A DNA stretch of 64,000 nt from Robiginitomaculum sp. Lineage in GTDB: Bacteria; Pseudomonadota; Alphaproteobacteria; Caulobacterales; Maricaulaceae. The position numbers and the translations under genes are program-made. The notes beneath the pieces were generated by a model. That model ran no database searches. It was given only the letters and a program-made list of their open reading frames with translations, and had not been told where the DNA came from. The stretch covers positions 186,001 to 250,000 of the forward strand of contig NVWK01000002.1 in assembly GCA_002733605.1 (NCBI GenBank), read 5' to 3'. The stretch's first letter is position 1. The number at the start of each line of letters is the position of its first letter. This document shows positions 45,420-54,708 of the stretch, in pieces.

Positions 45420-46379
45420 TTACAGATTTGCCGCCATGCGCATAGCGGCCGGGGTCAGCACCACAATAAACAGAACCGGTAGGAAAAATACAATCATCGG
45501 CACGGTAAGCTTGGCTGGCAAAGCCGCCGCCTTTTTCTCCGCAGACATAATCCGCATAGATCTGTTTTCATTCGCCATTGTCCGCAGCGCGTCCCCAAGC
45601 GGTGTACCATAACGTTCCGACTGGATAAGGGCCGTGGAAACCGAGCGGATACCAGCATGGTCATTGCGCCGTCCAAAGTTTTCATATGCTTGACGCCGAC
45701 TTTGCAAATAGGACAATTCCGCCGTTGTCAGGGAAAATTCTTCGGCCAATTCGATTGAGGATTCTGCCATCTCTCTGGAAACTTTCCCGAAGGCCAGTTC
45801 GATAGACATGCCGGATTCCACACAAATCAACAAAAGATCAAGTGCATCGGGAAACACCGGTACGATGGAAGCCAGACGCTTTGACGCTTTGTTTTTCAGA
45901 TAAATACCGGGCGCATAATACCCGAGCAAAGCCAGAGCAAAAACCCCGAGCCAGTTTTGGCTGGGCTTCCAATCAAGCGGGTTCAACACAACCAGATAGA
46001 GGATACCGAAAACAAACAGAAGTATCGGCATGGCCAAACGGAAAAAATAGAACATATAAATCGGGCGTTGGCCGCGCAAACCCGCCTGGGTCAATTTATC
46101 CTTGAGATCCGAGGCCGCCAATAGTCTTTCCAAAGAAAGATTATCAACAATCTTTTTGACAAACCCCTTATTATCCGCACGCAAACCTGCATTTTGTTCC
46201 AGAGTATCCATTCTGTTCTTGCGTAAATTTTCGCGTTCATCCGCAACCGCGCCCATCCGTTTCTTAAGTGCATTGCCCTCAAGCAAAGGCGCCACAAGTG
46301 TATACACAGTCCCCACACCCGCCAGGACCACCGCCATGGTCAACACCATTCTGAACATATCTAGGGTTTCGGCGTCCAT
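45420..46379 (-). CDS. tadC: Tad pilus inner-membrane protein TadC
   Basis: The 319-residue protein is a type II secretion F-family platform protein: four to five membrane segments (about 8-28, 108-128, 135-155 and 290-313) around a cytoplasmic helical domain with PVFPDALDLLLICVESGMSIELAF and the MRIMSAEKKAAALPAKLTVP block before the last segment. With TadB it forms the inner-membrane base turned by the CpaF ATPase. It is the last gene of the operon, 11 bp after tadB. Confidence 0.93.
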   Translation of the reverse strand: MDAETLDMFRMVLTMAVVLAGVGTVYTLVAPLLEGNALKKRMGAVADERENLRKNRMDTLEQNAGLRADNKGFVKKIVDNLSLERLLAASDLKDKLTQAGLRGQRPIYMFYFFRLAMPILLFVFGILYLVVLNPLDWKPSQNWLGVFALALLGYYAPGIYLKNKASKRLASIVPVFPDALDLLLICVESGMSIELAFGKVSREMAESSIELAEEFSLTTAELSYLQSRRQAYENFGRRNDHAGIRSVSTALIQSERYGTPLGDALRTMANENRSMRIMSAEKKAAALPAKLTVPMIVFFLPVLFIVVLTPAAMRMAANL

Positions 46380-46390
46380 CTCACATTATC

Positions 46391-47377
46391 CTAAAACTTG
46401 AAATTAATCATTTTACGCATCACCAGAATGCCCATAACCATCATCGCTGCACTAATCATCAAATTAGTTTGCCCTGTCTTGGTCGTATATAAATCCATCA
46501 TGTAATCCGGAGACGACATCGACACCATAATCATCACGCCCGGTGGCAAAACACCGATAATGATAGCGGATGTTTTCGCCTCTGCCGACATGGCTTTAAT
46601 TTTTTCGCGCAGGAGTTTACGCTCACGCAAAACTTTCGAGAGATTGCTCAGGCTTTCTCCAAGATTACCACCGGTAGAGCGTTGAATGTTCAAAACTGTG
46701 CCAAAAAAATTGACCTCCGCCAAGGGCATGCGCTCATGCATGCGTTCAATGCAGAGATCGATTGGAACACCGACACTTTCAGCTTCAACCAGTTTCGCGA
46801 ATTCGCCCCGTACAGGCTCCGGACTTTCATGTGCAATAATGCGCAGACAATCACCAAGCGGTAGACCGGTGCGCACACCGCGCACAATAATATCCATGGC
46901 ATCGGCAAAATGGGCTGTGAATTTTTTTTGACGCCGTCCAATTATAGCATTCAAAATCCAGCGCGGAAATCCAAAACCAAGTGCAAATCCGATACCTATA
47001 GAAATATGGGGGGCCAAACCAAGAAACAGGCACAAGCCTCCGGTAACAATGCCAATCACAGCCGATATAATGGTGAAGGTTTGCGGACTTGTTTTTAAAT
47101 CCGCTTGCAACAATTTTGCCCGCAGGGATTTTTTCTTCTTTTGTTTGTCCTTCTGGTCTTGCTCAAGCTCGTGCAGGGAGCTTTCAATCATTTTACGGCG
47201 CGAGCTGCTATCGTCGATCTTCATGAAGGAGAATAGGGAAGACTTCACAGCCTTGTTCTTTGCACCAATGGCGTTTACGCGCTTCTGTCCGGTATTTTGA
47301 CCTGAATCCAGAATAAGATAGCCGATGATAAAAATCGCCATTGCGCCCAAAGCTGCCAATATGGTGTTTGGTTCCAT
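46391..47377 (-). CDS. tadB: Tad pilus inner-membrane protein TadB
   Basis: The 328-residue F-family protein has an N-terminal membrane segment, a highly charged stretch (DQKDKQKKKKSLRAK), two central segments (about 107-140), the HFADAMDIIVRGVRTGLPLGDCL motif and GGNLGESLSNLSKVLRERKLLREKIKAMSAEAKTSA-type helices before the last segments. It pairs with TadC. Its start overlaps the cpaF stop by one base, so translation is coupled. Confidence 0.93.
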   Translation of the reverse strand: MEPNTILAALGAMAIFIIGYLILDSGQNTGQKRVNAIGAKNKAVKSSLFSFMKIDDSSSRRKMIESSLHELEQDQKDKQKKKKSLRAKLLQADLKTSPQTFTIISAVIGIVTGGLCLFLGLAPHISIGIGFALGFGFPRWILNAIIGRRQKKFTAHFADAMDIIVRGVRTGLPLGDCLRIIAHESPEPVRGEFAKLVEAESVGVPIDLCIERMHERMPLAEVNFFGTVLNIQRSTGGNLGESLSNLSKVLRERKLLREKIKAMSAEAKTSAIIIGVLPPGVMIMVSMSSPDYMMDLYTTKTGQTNLMISAAMMVMGILVMRKMINFKF

Positions 47378-48843
47378 TAGTCTTCTCCCGCCGCATCTAG
47401 TGCTTCGGCCAACTCTTTCTCAAGATTGAAATACCGCGCCCGTTCCCAAAACGCAGGCCGGGCAATACCGGTCGATCTATGCGTGCCAATAATTTTACCA
47501 TCCGCGTCCTCGCCGTCCATTTCATAAACAAGCAAATCCTGGGTGACAATCACATCGCCTTCCATGCCCAGCACTTCGGTAATATGGGTAATTTTGCGCG
47601 AACCATCGCGCAGGCGTGTCGCCTGTACAACGATATCCACAGACCCGACAATCATTTCGCGGATCGTGCGCGTCGGCAGGCTGAACCCGCCCATGGTAAT
47701 CATGCTTTCAAGGCGGGCCAGCCCTTCGCGCGGCGAATTGGCATGCAGTGTGCCCATCGAACCATCATGACCCGTATTCATAGCTTGCAACAAATCAAAG
47801 GCTTCCGGCCCCCGAACCTCACCCACGATGATCCGCTCGGGCCGCATCCGTAGACAGTTTTTCACCAAATCCGACATGGTGATTTTACCCTTGCCTTCCA
47901 GATTTGGCGGACGGGTTTCCAAGCGCACCACATGTGGCTGTTGCAATTGTAGCTCGGCCGCATCTTCGCACGTGATAATACGCTCGTCAGGATCGATAAA
48001 CGCCGTCAGACAATTGAGCAAAGTGGTTTTCCCCGAACCCGTACCGCCGGAAATCACAATATTACACTGACACGCCCCGATGATTTGCAACACTTTGGCC
48101 CCGGCGGGCGAAATAGAATCAAATCCGACCAGATCAGCCATTGTCAGCTTGTCTTTTCTAAATTTTCGAATGGTCAGTGTCGGGCCATCAATCGCGAGTG
48201 GCGGCGCAATCACATTGACCCGTGACCCGTCCAGTAAACGCGCATCACAAATTGGCGAACTTTCATCCACACGCCGGCCAACCTGGCTCACAATGCGCTG
48301 GCATATATTCATCAATTGCTGGTTATCGCGGAAACGGACATTGGTCTTTTCCATCTTGCCATTGACCTCGATAAACACATTTTTATACCCATTGACCATA
48401 ATATCGGCAATTTCATCGCGCATCAGCAAAGGCTCTAAAGGCCCATAGCCCAGAATGTCGTCACAAATTTCACCAATCAGCTGTTTTTGCTCGACCACAG
48501 ACAGCCGGACATTCCGGATGGCAATAATTTCATCGACAATCGTGCGAATTTCTTCGCGGGCGGCATCGGGCTGCATGCCCGCCAAGGCCGAAACATCAAT
48601 GGTTTCAAACAGGGCATTAAAGATCGTGGCTTTGGTTTCGTAATAGGCGTCAGAAACCTCGCCACTGCGAGGCGGCGGTGTAGGTTGTGTGTCTTGGGGC
48701 GTCGGCGCAGCAGGAACGGGCGCAGGTGCGGATACAGACGCGGATATAGGCTCGGATGCTGGCGCAACTTCACCTTCACTGGCTACAGGTGCGGGGTTTG
48801 CAGACTTTAATGCGGCATTTCCCCCTGATCGTTTCCCAAACAT
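47377..48843 (-). CDS. cpaF: Tad pilus assembly ATPase CpaF/TadA
   Basis: The 488-residue type II/IV secretion ATPase has an Ala/Pro-rich unstructured N-terminal 65 residues, then the all-alpha N domain, [16 protein letters not shown] (Walker A), [25 protein letters not shown] (Asp box), [39 protein letters not shown] (Walker B and His box region). It powers both pilus extension and, in Caulobacter, retraction. It lies 6 bp after cpaE. Confidence 0.96.
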   Translation of the reverse strand: MFGKRSGGNAALKSANPAPVASEGEVAPASEPISASVSAPAPVPAAPTPQDTQPTPPPRSGEVSDAYYETKATIFNALFETIDVSALAGMQPDAAREEIRTIVDEIIAIRNVRLSVVEQKQLIGEICDDILGYGPLEPLLMRDEIADIMVNGYKNVFIEVNGKMEKTNVRFRDNQQLMNICQRIVSQVGRRVDESSPICDARLLDGSRVNVIAPPLAIDGPTLTIRKFRKDKLTMADLVGFDSISPAGAKVLQIIGACQCNIVISGGTGSGKTTLLNCLTAFIDPDERIITCEDAAELQLQQPHVVRLETRPPNLEGKGKITMSDLVKNCLRMRPERIIVGEVRGPEAFDLLQAMNTGHDGSMGTLHANSPREGLARLESMITMGGFSLPTRTIREMIVGSVDIVVQATRLRDGSRKITHITEVLGMEGDVIVTQDLLVYEMDGEDADGKIIGTHRSTGIARPAFWERARYFNLEKELAEALDAAGED

Positions 48844-48849
48844 AAGCGT

Positions 48850-50694
48850 CTATTTCCGTTTTCTCAATTTCGCGAACAGGGATGTTCCGGATTTTTCACC
48901 CGGCGCCCCTACCAGTTTCGGCGTCTTGCCTTTTTTTTGCTTGCGACCTTTTTTACCGCTCGGAGTTTCCGGAAAATAGCCGGTTCTGAGGCGCTGGGCC
49001 AAATACATCATGCCGTCAAATGCCGTCGCAGCCGCACTGATCTCACTGAGCATTTTACCGTCATTGGAAGCTTCGGTGTAAATAACCGGCTCATAGGCAA
49101 GAACCAGCGCCGGATCGAGACCCACAGCCGCCGCAAAATCTTTGACGGGGATTTCCGCCGTTTTTGGCACACCCGTTTTGTTGAGCACAAGCAGAGGCAA
49201 AGCATCATTCGGGCGGGCGGCTTTGAGGAAATCCACAATGTTCTTCGTATTGCGCAAATTGGCAAGATCCGGGGTGGCGGTAATCACCACATCATCTGCA
49301 CTGATCAACATTTGATTGGACCAGTCCGACCAAACATGCGGCATATCCAAAATCGTCAATGGAGACAAAGACCGAACCCCGTTCACCAAAGTCTCGTATG
49401 CTTGCGCAGACGCAGGAGTCGGAGCCCCGAGCGAGGCAGACGCAGGCAAAATAGACAGCCTGTCCGTATGCCGTACCATAAGCCGGTCAAGCAAAGCCTC
49501 GTCAAGACGGTCCGTATCGGCCAAAGCTTCTTCGAGACCTTGTGTACTGTCATAATTAAAATCAAGGCCGGCGGTTCCCCAGCTACTGTCCATATCGACA
49601 AGAGCCGTTTCCTGCTCGAGCTGGCTAGCGAGACCCCAGGCAATATTATGGGCCAGTGTCGAAGACCCCACACCGCCTTTTGCCCCGAAAAAGGCAACAA
49701 CGCGGCCAATAAAGGGTTTGTCTGGATCAGCATACAATTCACCAAGCGAGCGAATAAGGCTCAGAGGATGAAACGGAGGCACAATATAATCGCTGATCCC
49801 TTTCTCCATCAATTCACGGTAAAGCCGGATATCATTCGTCGCCCCGATCATCACAACTTTCGTGCCCGCGTCCACAACGGCCGCCAATTGCTCCAACTCG
49901 GCAAATAACTCGGCCCCGCGCAACCCCGATTCAAACATGACAAGTCCCGGCGTGCTCTCGTCCTTATAGTATTCACACGCCGCCGACAGACCGCCCATAT
50001 ACACTTTCAAATTCGTACGCGCCATTCTCCAATCACCCGACATGGCCTGTACGGCACCAGCCGTCTCGGGCCGGTCACAAAATGCATGGATGGCGATACG
50101 TGGCAGAGCTTTCTCTCCGCCCTCCCGCGCAGTTTCAGGCGAAGCGTCATACGGAGCTTCATACCCATGTTGTTGAGGTTGCTGTGCGTATTGGGGCGCG
50201 CCAGCATACGGCGTCTGTTGCGGCGTTTGCGGGTGCACAACATGCTGGGGCGCTGCGCCTTGCGGCATGTGTTGCGGCGCATTTGGTGGCCGACCCTGTT
50301 GAGGTGCCATATGTTGAGGTGCCATATGTTGAGGTGCCATGTGTTGAGGCGCCATGTGTTGAGGAGCGGCCATAGGTTGAGCTATGGGTTGAGGCGCCTG
50401 CATATGCTGGGGGGCTTGAGGGGCAGGCATTTGAGGCGCCAGCCCAGATTGAGGCCCGGATTGAGGCCCGGATTGAGGCCCGGATTGAGGCCGGGATTGA
50501 GGCATGGGCGCAAGCTGTTGTGGCGCAGGCTGTGGCTGCGCAGGATGGGGATTGGCATGAACCAGTTGAGGCGGGATTTGCGGCGCCATCTGTTGACGTG
50601 GCTGCCCATAGGGTTGTCCACCACCACCTGCAGGAGCAGGAGCAGGAGAAGGATATGCTGATGGCGCATTCACAGACGTTGGTTGCTGTTTCAT
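48850..50694 (-). CDS. cpaE: Tad pilus localisation ATPase CpaE/TadZ
   Basis: The 614-residue protein is long for CpaE. The first 205 residues are Pro/Gln/Ala/Met/His low complexity, containing four MAPQH repeats and four SGPQ repeats encoded by exact DNA repeats. A receiver-like domain (about 205-320, GLVMFESGLRGAEL, TKVVMIGATNDIRLY) follows, then a ParA/MinD ATPase domain with FFGAKGGVGSSTLAHNIAWGL (deviant Walker A) and DMDSSWGTAGLDFNYD. CpaE/TadZ places the pilus machine at the cell pole. The repeat region may bind partners or be simply disordered. Confidence 0.93.
   Translation of the reverse strand: MKQQPTSVNAPSAYPSPAPAPAGGGGQPYGQPRQQMAPQIPPQLVHANPHPAQPQPAPQQLAPMPQSRPQSGPQSGPQSGPQSGLAPQMPAPQAPQHMQAPQPIAQPMAAPQHMAPQHMAPQHMAPQHMAPQQGRPPNAPQHMPQGAAPQHVVHPQTPQQTPYAGAPQYAQQPQQHGYEAPYDASPETAREGGEKALPRIAIHAFCDRPETAGAVQAMSGDWRMARTNLKVYMGGLSAACEYYKDESTPGLVMFESGLRGAELFAELEQLAAVVDAGTKVVMIGATNDIRLYRELMEKGISDYIVPPFHPLSLIRSLGELYADPDKPFIGRVVAFFGAKGGVGSSTLAHNIAWGLASQLEQETALVDMDSSWGTAGLDFNYDSTQGLEEALADTDRLDEALLDRLMVRHTDRLSILPASASLGAPTPASAQAYETLVNGVRSLSPLTILDMPHVWSDWSNQMLISADDVVITATPDLANLRNTKNIVDFLKAARPNDALPLLVLNKTGVPKTAEIPVKDFAAAVGLDPALVLAYEPVIYTEASNDGKMLSEISAAATAFDGMMYLAQRLRTGYFPETPSGKKGRKQKKGKTPKLVGAPGEKSGTSLFAKLRKRK
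50297..50356 (-). repeat. 15-bp coding tandem repeat, 4 copies, in cpaE
   Basis: Four in-frame copies of TGTTGAGGTGCCATA (plus-strand view; the last copies differ by one or two bases) encode four Met-Ala-Pro-Gln-His units. As the unit is a multiple of three, copy-number change would alter protein length without a frameshift. Confidence 0.9.
50449..50496 (-). repeat. 12-bp coding tandem repeat, 4 copies, in cpaE
   Basis: Four copies of TTGAGGCCCGGA (last copy TTGAGGCCGGGA) encode Ser-Gly/Arg-Pro-Gln units in the disordered N-terminal region of CpaE. The unit is unrelated to the 15-bp family nearby, so two separate expansions occurred in one gene. Confidence 0.9.
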
Positions 50695-50750
50695 AATTCT
50701 ATTCCAGTTTCGCTCACACCATCCAGGCAGTAAGCTCTCTCCATCTCGTC

Positions 50751-51473
50751 TTAATTTCCCCCTGCGGACACAACTTGACCTTCCGGTCTCGGTGTTGCAG
50801 TTGTTTCCCCTTGCGCATATTTACCAAGAACCGTGATCCGGCGCGCCGAAGGTGCGTTCGCCAGATCATAAGGCACCAATAATTGTCTTGGATCATCGAT
50901 CAGAGCGGCCAAATTTGCAGTTTGCGCGCATCCAAACCCGCCATAAGGCTGATTATGGCCCGTATGGGTCAGGCTTGCCCCCTGCTCGCACTCGATAGCC
51001 GTCGTAGTGAGGCGTCGATACGAGACAATGACCGGTGCCGGCGTATCAGCATCGGCATTATACTGGCCCATTTGCAATACATCTGTGCCAAGGCCCATAT
51101 GCGCCAATTTATGCACAATTATATCTTGTGCCTGAGCTATACCTGCTCCGTTTGTGCTCGAAACAGGAAGGTTCACATACAAAGGCCCTTGTCCGGTTTG
51201 CACATATTGGGCAATAAAATCACCCATCGCATCCTGATCCCGTGCCGACAAATGCAGGCCCGTATCCTGTAGATAAAGCTCCATACGTTCCACAGTTTCT
51301 GCCACGGTTATTTTCCGATCCGCATGCAGCGGCCCATAGACGCTTTGGTGCATGGCGCACCCGCCTAAAATCGTCACAGCAACACTTCCCATAATCAAAG
51401 ACCGGGCCATAATCAAAGACCGGGCCATAATCAAAGACCGCGCTATCAGAGTTTTAAATGTATATATATGCAT
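50751..51473 (-). CDS. cpaD: Tad pilus lipoprotein CpaD
   Basis: The 240-residue frame has an unusual N terminus: three ARSLIM units, then GSVAVTILGGC, the lipobox. Each unit ends in an ATG codon, so translation could start at 51473, 51428, 51410 or 51392; a start at 51410 gives an ordinary lipoprotein signal. The mature part matches the CpaD (Caulobacter pilus lipoprotein) pattern: ERMELYLQDTGLHLSARDQ, PVIVSYRRLTTTAIECEQGA, and YGGFGCAQTANLAALIDDPRQLLVP near the end. CpaD supports the CpaC secretin in the outer membrane. It follows cpaC by 10 bp. Confidence 0.88.
   Translation of the reverse strand: MHIYTFKTLIARSLIMARSLIMARSLIMGSVAVTILGGCAMHQSVYGPLHADRKITVAETVERMELYLQDTGLHLSARDQDAMGDFIAQYVQTGQGPLYVNLPVSSTNGAGIAQAQDIIVHKLAHMGLGTDVLQMGQYNADADTPAPVIVSYRRLTTTAIECEQGASLTHTGHNQPYGGFGCAQTANLAALIDDPRQLLVPYDLANAPSARRITVLGKYAQGETTATPRPEGQVVSAGGN
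51390..51443 (-). repeat. 18-bp coding triplicate in the cpaD signal peptide
   Basis: Three 18-bp units (51390-51407, 51408-51425, 51426-51443; plus-strand unit CATAATCAAAGACCGGGC, the last with one change) encode ARSLIM three times. Each carries an in-frame ATG, so copy number changes signal-peptide length and the number of possible starts but not the frame. Confidence 0.95.
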
Positions 51474-51483
51474 CCTCGAACTC

Positions 51484-52965
51484 CTAATCTACCACATGTC
51501 CAAACGGACGGCTCAGCGTCCCTTCGGATATTTCAAAGCCAGTTTTGCCGTAAACTTTATTCAAACGTCCCAAAAGAACGCTTTGGCGATCATTGGCCGC
51601 AACAAAACCGTCAAGCGGCGTCTGTAATTTATCCGGGTGCGTAGCACTGACCAGATAAGGGGTCACAATAATCACCAGCTCGGTCTCTGTTGTCTGGTCG
51701 TTACGATTGCGGAAAAGCGCGCCAAGCCCCGGCACATCTTTAAGACCCGGCGTCCCTGAAGTTGACTGCCGTGATTCTTCACGAATCAAACCGGCAATGA
51801 CCATGCTGCCCCCGGCCGGAAGTTCGACCACTGTATTGGCGCGGCGCACCCGCAAGCCCGGAATATCGCCCCCTGCCGTAGAGAAAGCGCCCTCAGTGGT
51901 TGGCTCTGAAATTTCCGTAGATATATTCAAAGAAATCCGGCCTCCAGACAGCACAACCGGCGTAAATCCGAGAGATACACCAAATGGCTTATACTCGAAC
52001 TCGCGTTGAACCTGTCCATTTTCGTCTACGTAGGAATTGGTCAAAAGCGGAAATTCGCCCCCGACCAAAAAACTCGCCGTTTCACCGGAAATCGCGGTCA
52101 GAACCGGTTCCGCTTTGGTGCGCACAAGACCAACTTTTTCCAAAGCGTCCAGACCCGCAGACAGCGAGCGCAAAGCCCCACCGCCGCTATTCACCCAATC
52201 AAGCGTTCCCGAAAACGCCCCGCCGCCAACAGACGTTTTGCTAATCAAGCCAATATTGGCGTCGCCAATCTGGCCAAGCGCACTAAAATCAATGCCCATT
52301 TGTTTGGTCACAGAACGTTGCATTTCAACAATCCGTACTTTTAATTGTACCAACTCATTGCCCTTAATACTCATAATATTGACAATTTCACCTTCGGTCG
52401 CGCCGCCTGTGCTCTCGCTCAGCCAAAGTTTGGCAAGCCCCAGCACCCGTTCCGCACTGCCCGCGTCGGAAACAGTCCCGGATAAAAGAATATTATTATT
52501 ATACGCATTCACTTCAACCGTACTGTTAGGCACATGTCTTTCGATTAAAGCGCGAAGCCCGGCCATATCGCGCTCGACCCTAATTTCCAGATTGAGAAGT
52601 TCCCGTCCATTCGGTCCATAGAAAAATACATTGGTCTGGCCCGGTTTTTTCCCAACCAGTAAAACCCGGCGACTTGTATGCACAACCGCGTCAATAATCT
52701 CCGGGTTTGACACAATCACATCGCGCAATTTGCTGGGAAGATCAACCGTGGTCGATTTACCATAGGGCACAACAATCGAACGAGTAACCACACTTTGCGC
52801 AGAGCTTTGAATGCTGAGTTCTCCCACACTTACTGTCCCAACACTGGCATTCCGTACTTCAGCGTAAGAGCGTGGCCCCGCCGTCGCCGCGCTGGACCAG
52901 AACCCTAAAATCAGGCCCGTTGCGCCCGTTGCGATTGAAAGCCTCAATATGTGTTTTGCAAACAT
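51484..52965 (-). CDS. cpaC: Tad pilus outer-membrane secretin CpaC/RcpA
   Basis: The 493-residue protein has a signal peptide (to about TAGPRSYA), the pilus N-terminal domain (IVVPYGKSTTVDLPSKLRDVIVSNPEIIDAVVHTSRRVLLVGKKPGQTNVFF in segments), BON-like repeats and the secretin domain: VQLKVRIVEMQRS, ASFLVGGEFPLL, NTVVELPAGGSMVIAGLI and the final TETELVIIVTPYLV. It forms the ring through which the Flp pilus leaves the cell. A separate small protein at 55277 repeats only its N-terminal domain. Confidence 0.95.
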   Translation of the reverse strand: MFAKHILRLSIATGATGLILGFWSSAATAGPRSYAEVRNASVGTVSVGELSIQSSAQSVVTRSIVVPYGKSTTVDLPSKLRDVIVSNPEIIDAVVHTSRRVLLVGKKPGQTNVFFYGPNGRELLNLEIRVERDMAGLRALIERHVPNSTVEVNAYNNNILLSGTVSDAGSAERVLGLAKLWLSESTGGATEGEIVNIMSIKGNELVQLKVRIVEMQRSVTKQMGIDFSALGQIGDANIGLISKTSVGGGAFSGTLDWVNSGGGALRSLSAGLDALEKVGLVRTKAEPVLTAISGETASFLVGGEFPLLTNSYVDENGQVQREFEYKPFGVSLGFTPVVLSGGRISLNISTEISEPTTEGAFSTAGGDIPGLRVRRANTVVELPAGGSMVIAGLIREESRQSTSGTPGLKDVPGLGALFRNRNDQTTETELVIIVTPYLVSATHPDKLQTPLDGFVAANDRQSVLLGRLNKVYGKTGFEISEGTLSRPFGHVVD

Positions 52966-52966
52966 A

Positions 52967-53803
52967 TTATTGTCCCTGTATCGCGACTTGAGTGGTTTGG
53001 CCGTTTCTAATGACCGTCATCGAAGTAATCGTGCCGGTTTCCCGAGGCGTCGACTTCACGGCGGCAGAAGGTACAAATGCGGCCTTGCGACGATCAAGCC
53101 CGCGTAAGATCAGAGAAATTTCGCCTCTGGACTGCGCCTCGATCAAAACTTCCGCATCGTCCTGGGAAAGTTCGAGCAAAGCCGTTGACCCATCAACATA
53201 GGCTGCCCCTTCCGTAGGGTTTGTGTGGGTTTTTCCAATCGCCAAAACGGCAACATTTTCAAAAATAATGGCGGAAACAGAATCCACCTGCCCATTGACC
53301 GCGTTCGGGACTTGCTTTGTCAAAACCACATCAACCCGATCTCCGGGCTTAATAAACCCACCCGCAGCAGATTCAAGATTAATACGTGTCGCCGTCCCGC
53401 GCATGCCCGGCTTTAACAAAGCCGACATTTGGCCCCGTTCCCCGGTTTGAACGATTTTGCGGTTCAATATGGGTTCACCCACATAAATCGCCGTTTTTGT
53501 AACAGCACCAGCATATGTTTCCAGCGCGTCAGGGTGGGCTTGATTATCAATGAAGTTTTCGGAAAGAGCTTCAGCCGGCCATTGATGCCATTCAACCAAT
53601 TCCGCATTCAACCGCGTACCCAAAGGAATATCCTGCGTCGCAACGAGAATGTCCACATATTCGACGGCCGAAACTTCCTGTACGACAGGGGTCTCGACTT
53701 GTGTTTGCGGTGTTGGCTGCGCGCCCATCTTTTGCAATTGGAGAAACCCAACCACAGTGATAACACCTAGTCCGCCAAGCAAAATCAGTCTTTTAACGTC
53801 CAT
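52967..53803 (-). CDS. cpaB: Tad pilus assembly protein CpaB/RcpC
   Basis: The 278-residue protein has one N-terminal membrane anchor (RLILLGGLGVITVVGFLQL), a proline/glutamine linker, and the SAF domain ILVATQDIPLGTRLNAELVEWHQWP followed by GTATRINLESAAGGFIKPGDRVDVVLTK-type CpaB sequence. It is a periplasmic protein linking the inner-membrane machine to the secretin. It is 1 bp upstream of cpaC and probably first or second in the operon after cpaA. Confidence 0.94.
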   Translation of the reverse strand: MDVKRLILLGGLGVITVVGFLQLQKMGAQPTPQTQVETPVVQEVSAVEYVDILVATQDIPLGTRLNAELVEWHQWPAEALSENFIDNQAHPDALETYAGAVTKTAIYVGEPILNRKIVQTGERGQMSALLKPGMRGTATRINLESAAGGFIKPGDRVDVVLTKQVPNAVNGQVDSVSAIIFENVAVLAIGKTHTNPTEGAAYVDGSTALLELSQDDAEVLIEAQSRGEISLILRGLDRRKAAFVPSAAVKSTPRETGTITSMTVIRNGQTTQVAIQGQ

Positions 53804-53932
53804 ATATCCTCACATTCGACTCAAAGAGGCGCAGATTCCCGCAAAGGTTAACGCCCCATTTGATAAAGCATGGTTAATAAGTGTGAATTTCTTTGAAATT
53901 TTCCCTATTTTTCCTGCTTTTTTTCTTCATTT

Positions 53933-54442
53933 TCACATCAACCCGACAGCGTTTAGATATAAATCACTACGCGGTAAGGTTGCCAAAGCTCCAAATGCCA
54001 GAGCCAATCCATAAGGCATACGCTTTTCATCTTTAAAAAGACGATGCATCCAAGCCAGTGTTAACACCCGCACGGGCAAGTATTTTCGTCCGAAAATCAA
54101 GAACAAGGCCAGCACACCGCCTGCCAGAGCCGTATAAAATAAATAGGGAACTAAATCGGCCCAAACCCACCAAAATGACGTGGCCGCCAGTAATTTAGCG
54201 TCTCCGCCCCCCATCCATCCGAGCGCGAACATGGCAATACCCGCCCCGAAACAAACAAGCCCGACCAATATATGCGTACCAAACACCGACCAGCCCTGCC
54301 AGACAAACGGCGTCACCAGGAGAAACCCTGCAACCAATACAAGGCTAATCCAGTTTGGGATCGTCATCGTCGTCAAATCATTCCAACTGGCCACAAGCAT
54401 GCAACCGGCAAAAATGATGATAATAAGCAATGAGATGAGCAC
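53933..54442 (-). CDS. cpaA: Prepilin peptidase CpaA/TadV
   Basis: GTG 54442 is chosen so that the protein begins directly with the first membrane segment (VLISLLIIIIFAGCML); ATG 54490 would add 16 polar residues, and the choice is uncertain. The 169-residue A24 aspartic protease has the first catalytic Asp in SWNDLTTMTIPNWIS and the second in the GGGDAKLLAA motif, with five to six membrane segments. It processes the Flp pilin and pseudopilins. A perfect TTAA-N7-TTAA site lies 88 bp upstream of this start. Confidence 0.88.
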   Translation of the reverse strand: MLISLLIIIIFAGCMLVASWNDLTTMTIPNWISLVLVAGFLLVTPFVWQGWSVFGTHILVGLVCFGAGIAMFALGWMGGGDAKLLAATSFWWVWADLVPYLFYTALAGGVLALFLIFGRKYLPVRVLTLAWMHRLFKDEKRMPYGLALAFGALATLPRSDLYLNAVGLM

Positions 54443-54530
54443 GCGACCCCCACTTCTATGATTGTGTGCTAATATCAGGCAAGACCACATTCCTGCCCAT
54501 ACGAATTGCCTGCAATCTAGATCGTCATGG

Positions 54531-54545
54531 TTAACGACGGCTTAA
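54531..54545. promoter_or_regulatory. Perfect CtrA-type site upstream of cpaA
   Basis: TTAA, seven bases (CGACGGC), TTAA. This is the full consensus for CtrA, which activates pilin genes in Caulobacter. It lies 88 bp before the cpaA start, at the head of the cpaA-tadC series, and beyond the pilA terminator. Confidence 0.5.
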
Positions 54546-54639
54546 GGCTCTGTATAAATCCCGATTTTCCCAAACCCGTGCCCCAAACCCATACAGGGCG
54601 CTAGACCCTGAGAGGTTTTCCCAGGAGGTTTTAGGGCAT

Positions 54640-54676
54640 AAAAAAACCACCTCCCCGAAACGGGGAAAGCGGTTTT
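54640..54676 (-). terminator. Strong intrinsic terminator after pilA
   Basis: On the minus strand AACCGCTTTCCCCG pairs with CGGGGAGGTGGTT (13 pairs with one bulge, two wobbles), TTT loop, followed by seven T residues ending at 54640. It ends the pilin transcript and separates it from the downstream cpaA operon. Confidence 0.88.
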
Positions 54677-54708
54677 CCTATTCACCTTACACCGAAGCGT
54701 AGGTTATG

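Noticed and set aside
50297-50496. Possible CRISPR-like array
   Set aside because: The repeats are short, directly abutting without spacers and in frame within cpaE, so they are coding minisatellites.
50086-50661. 191-codon Leu/Arg-rich plus-strand frame
   Set aside because: It is the antisense of the cpaE low-complexity repeats; the repeated LRC/LRH pattern comes from the DNA repeats.
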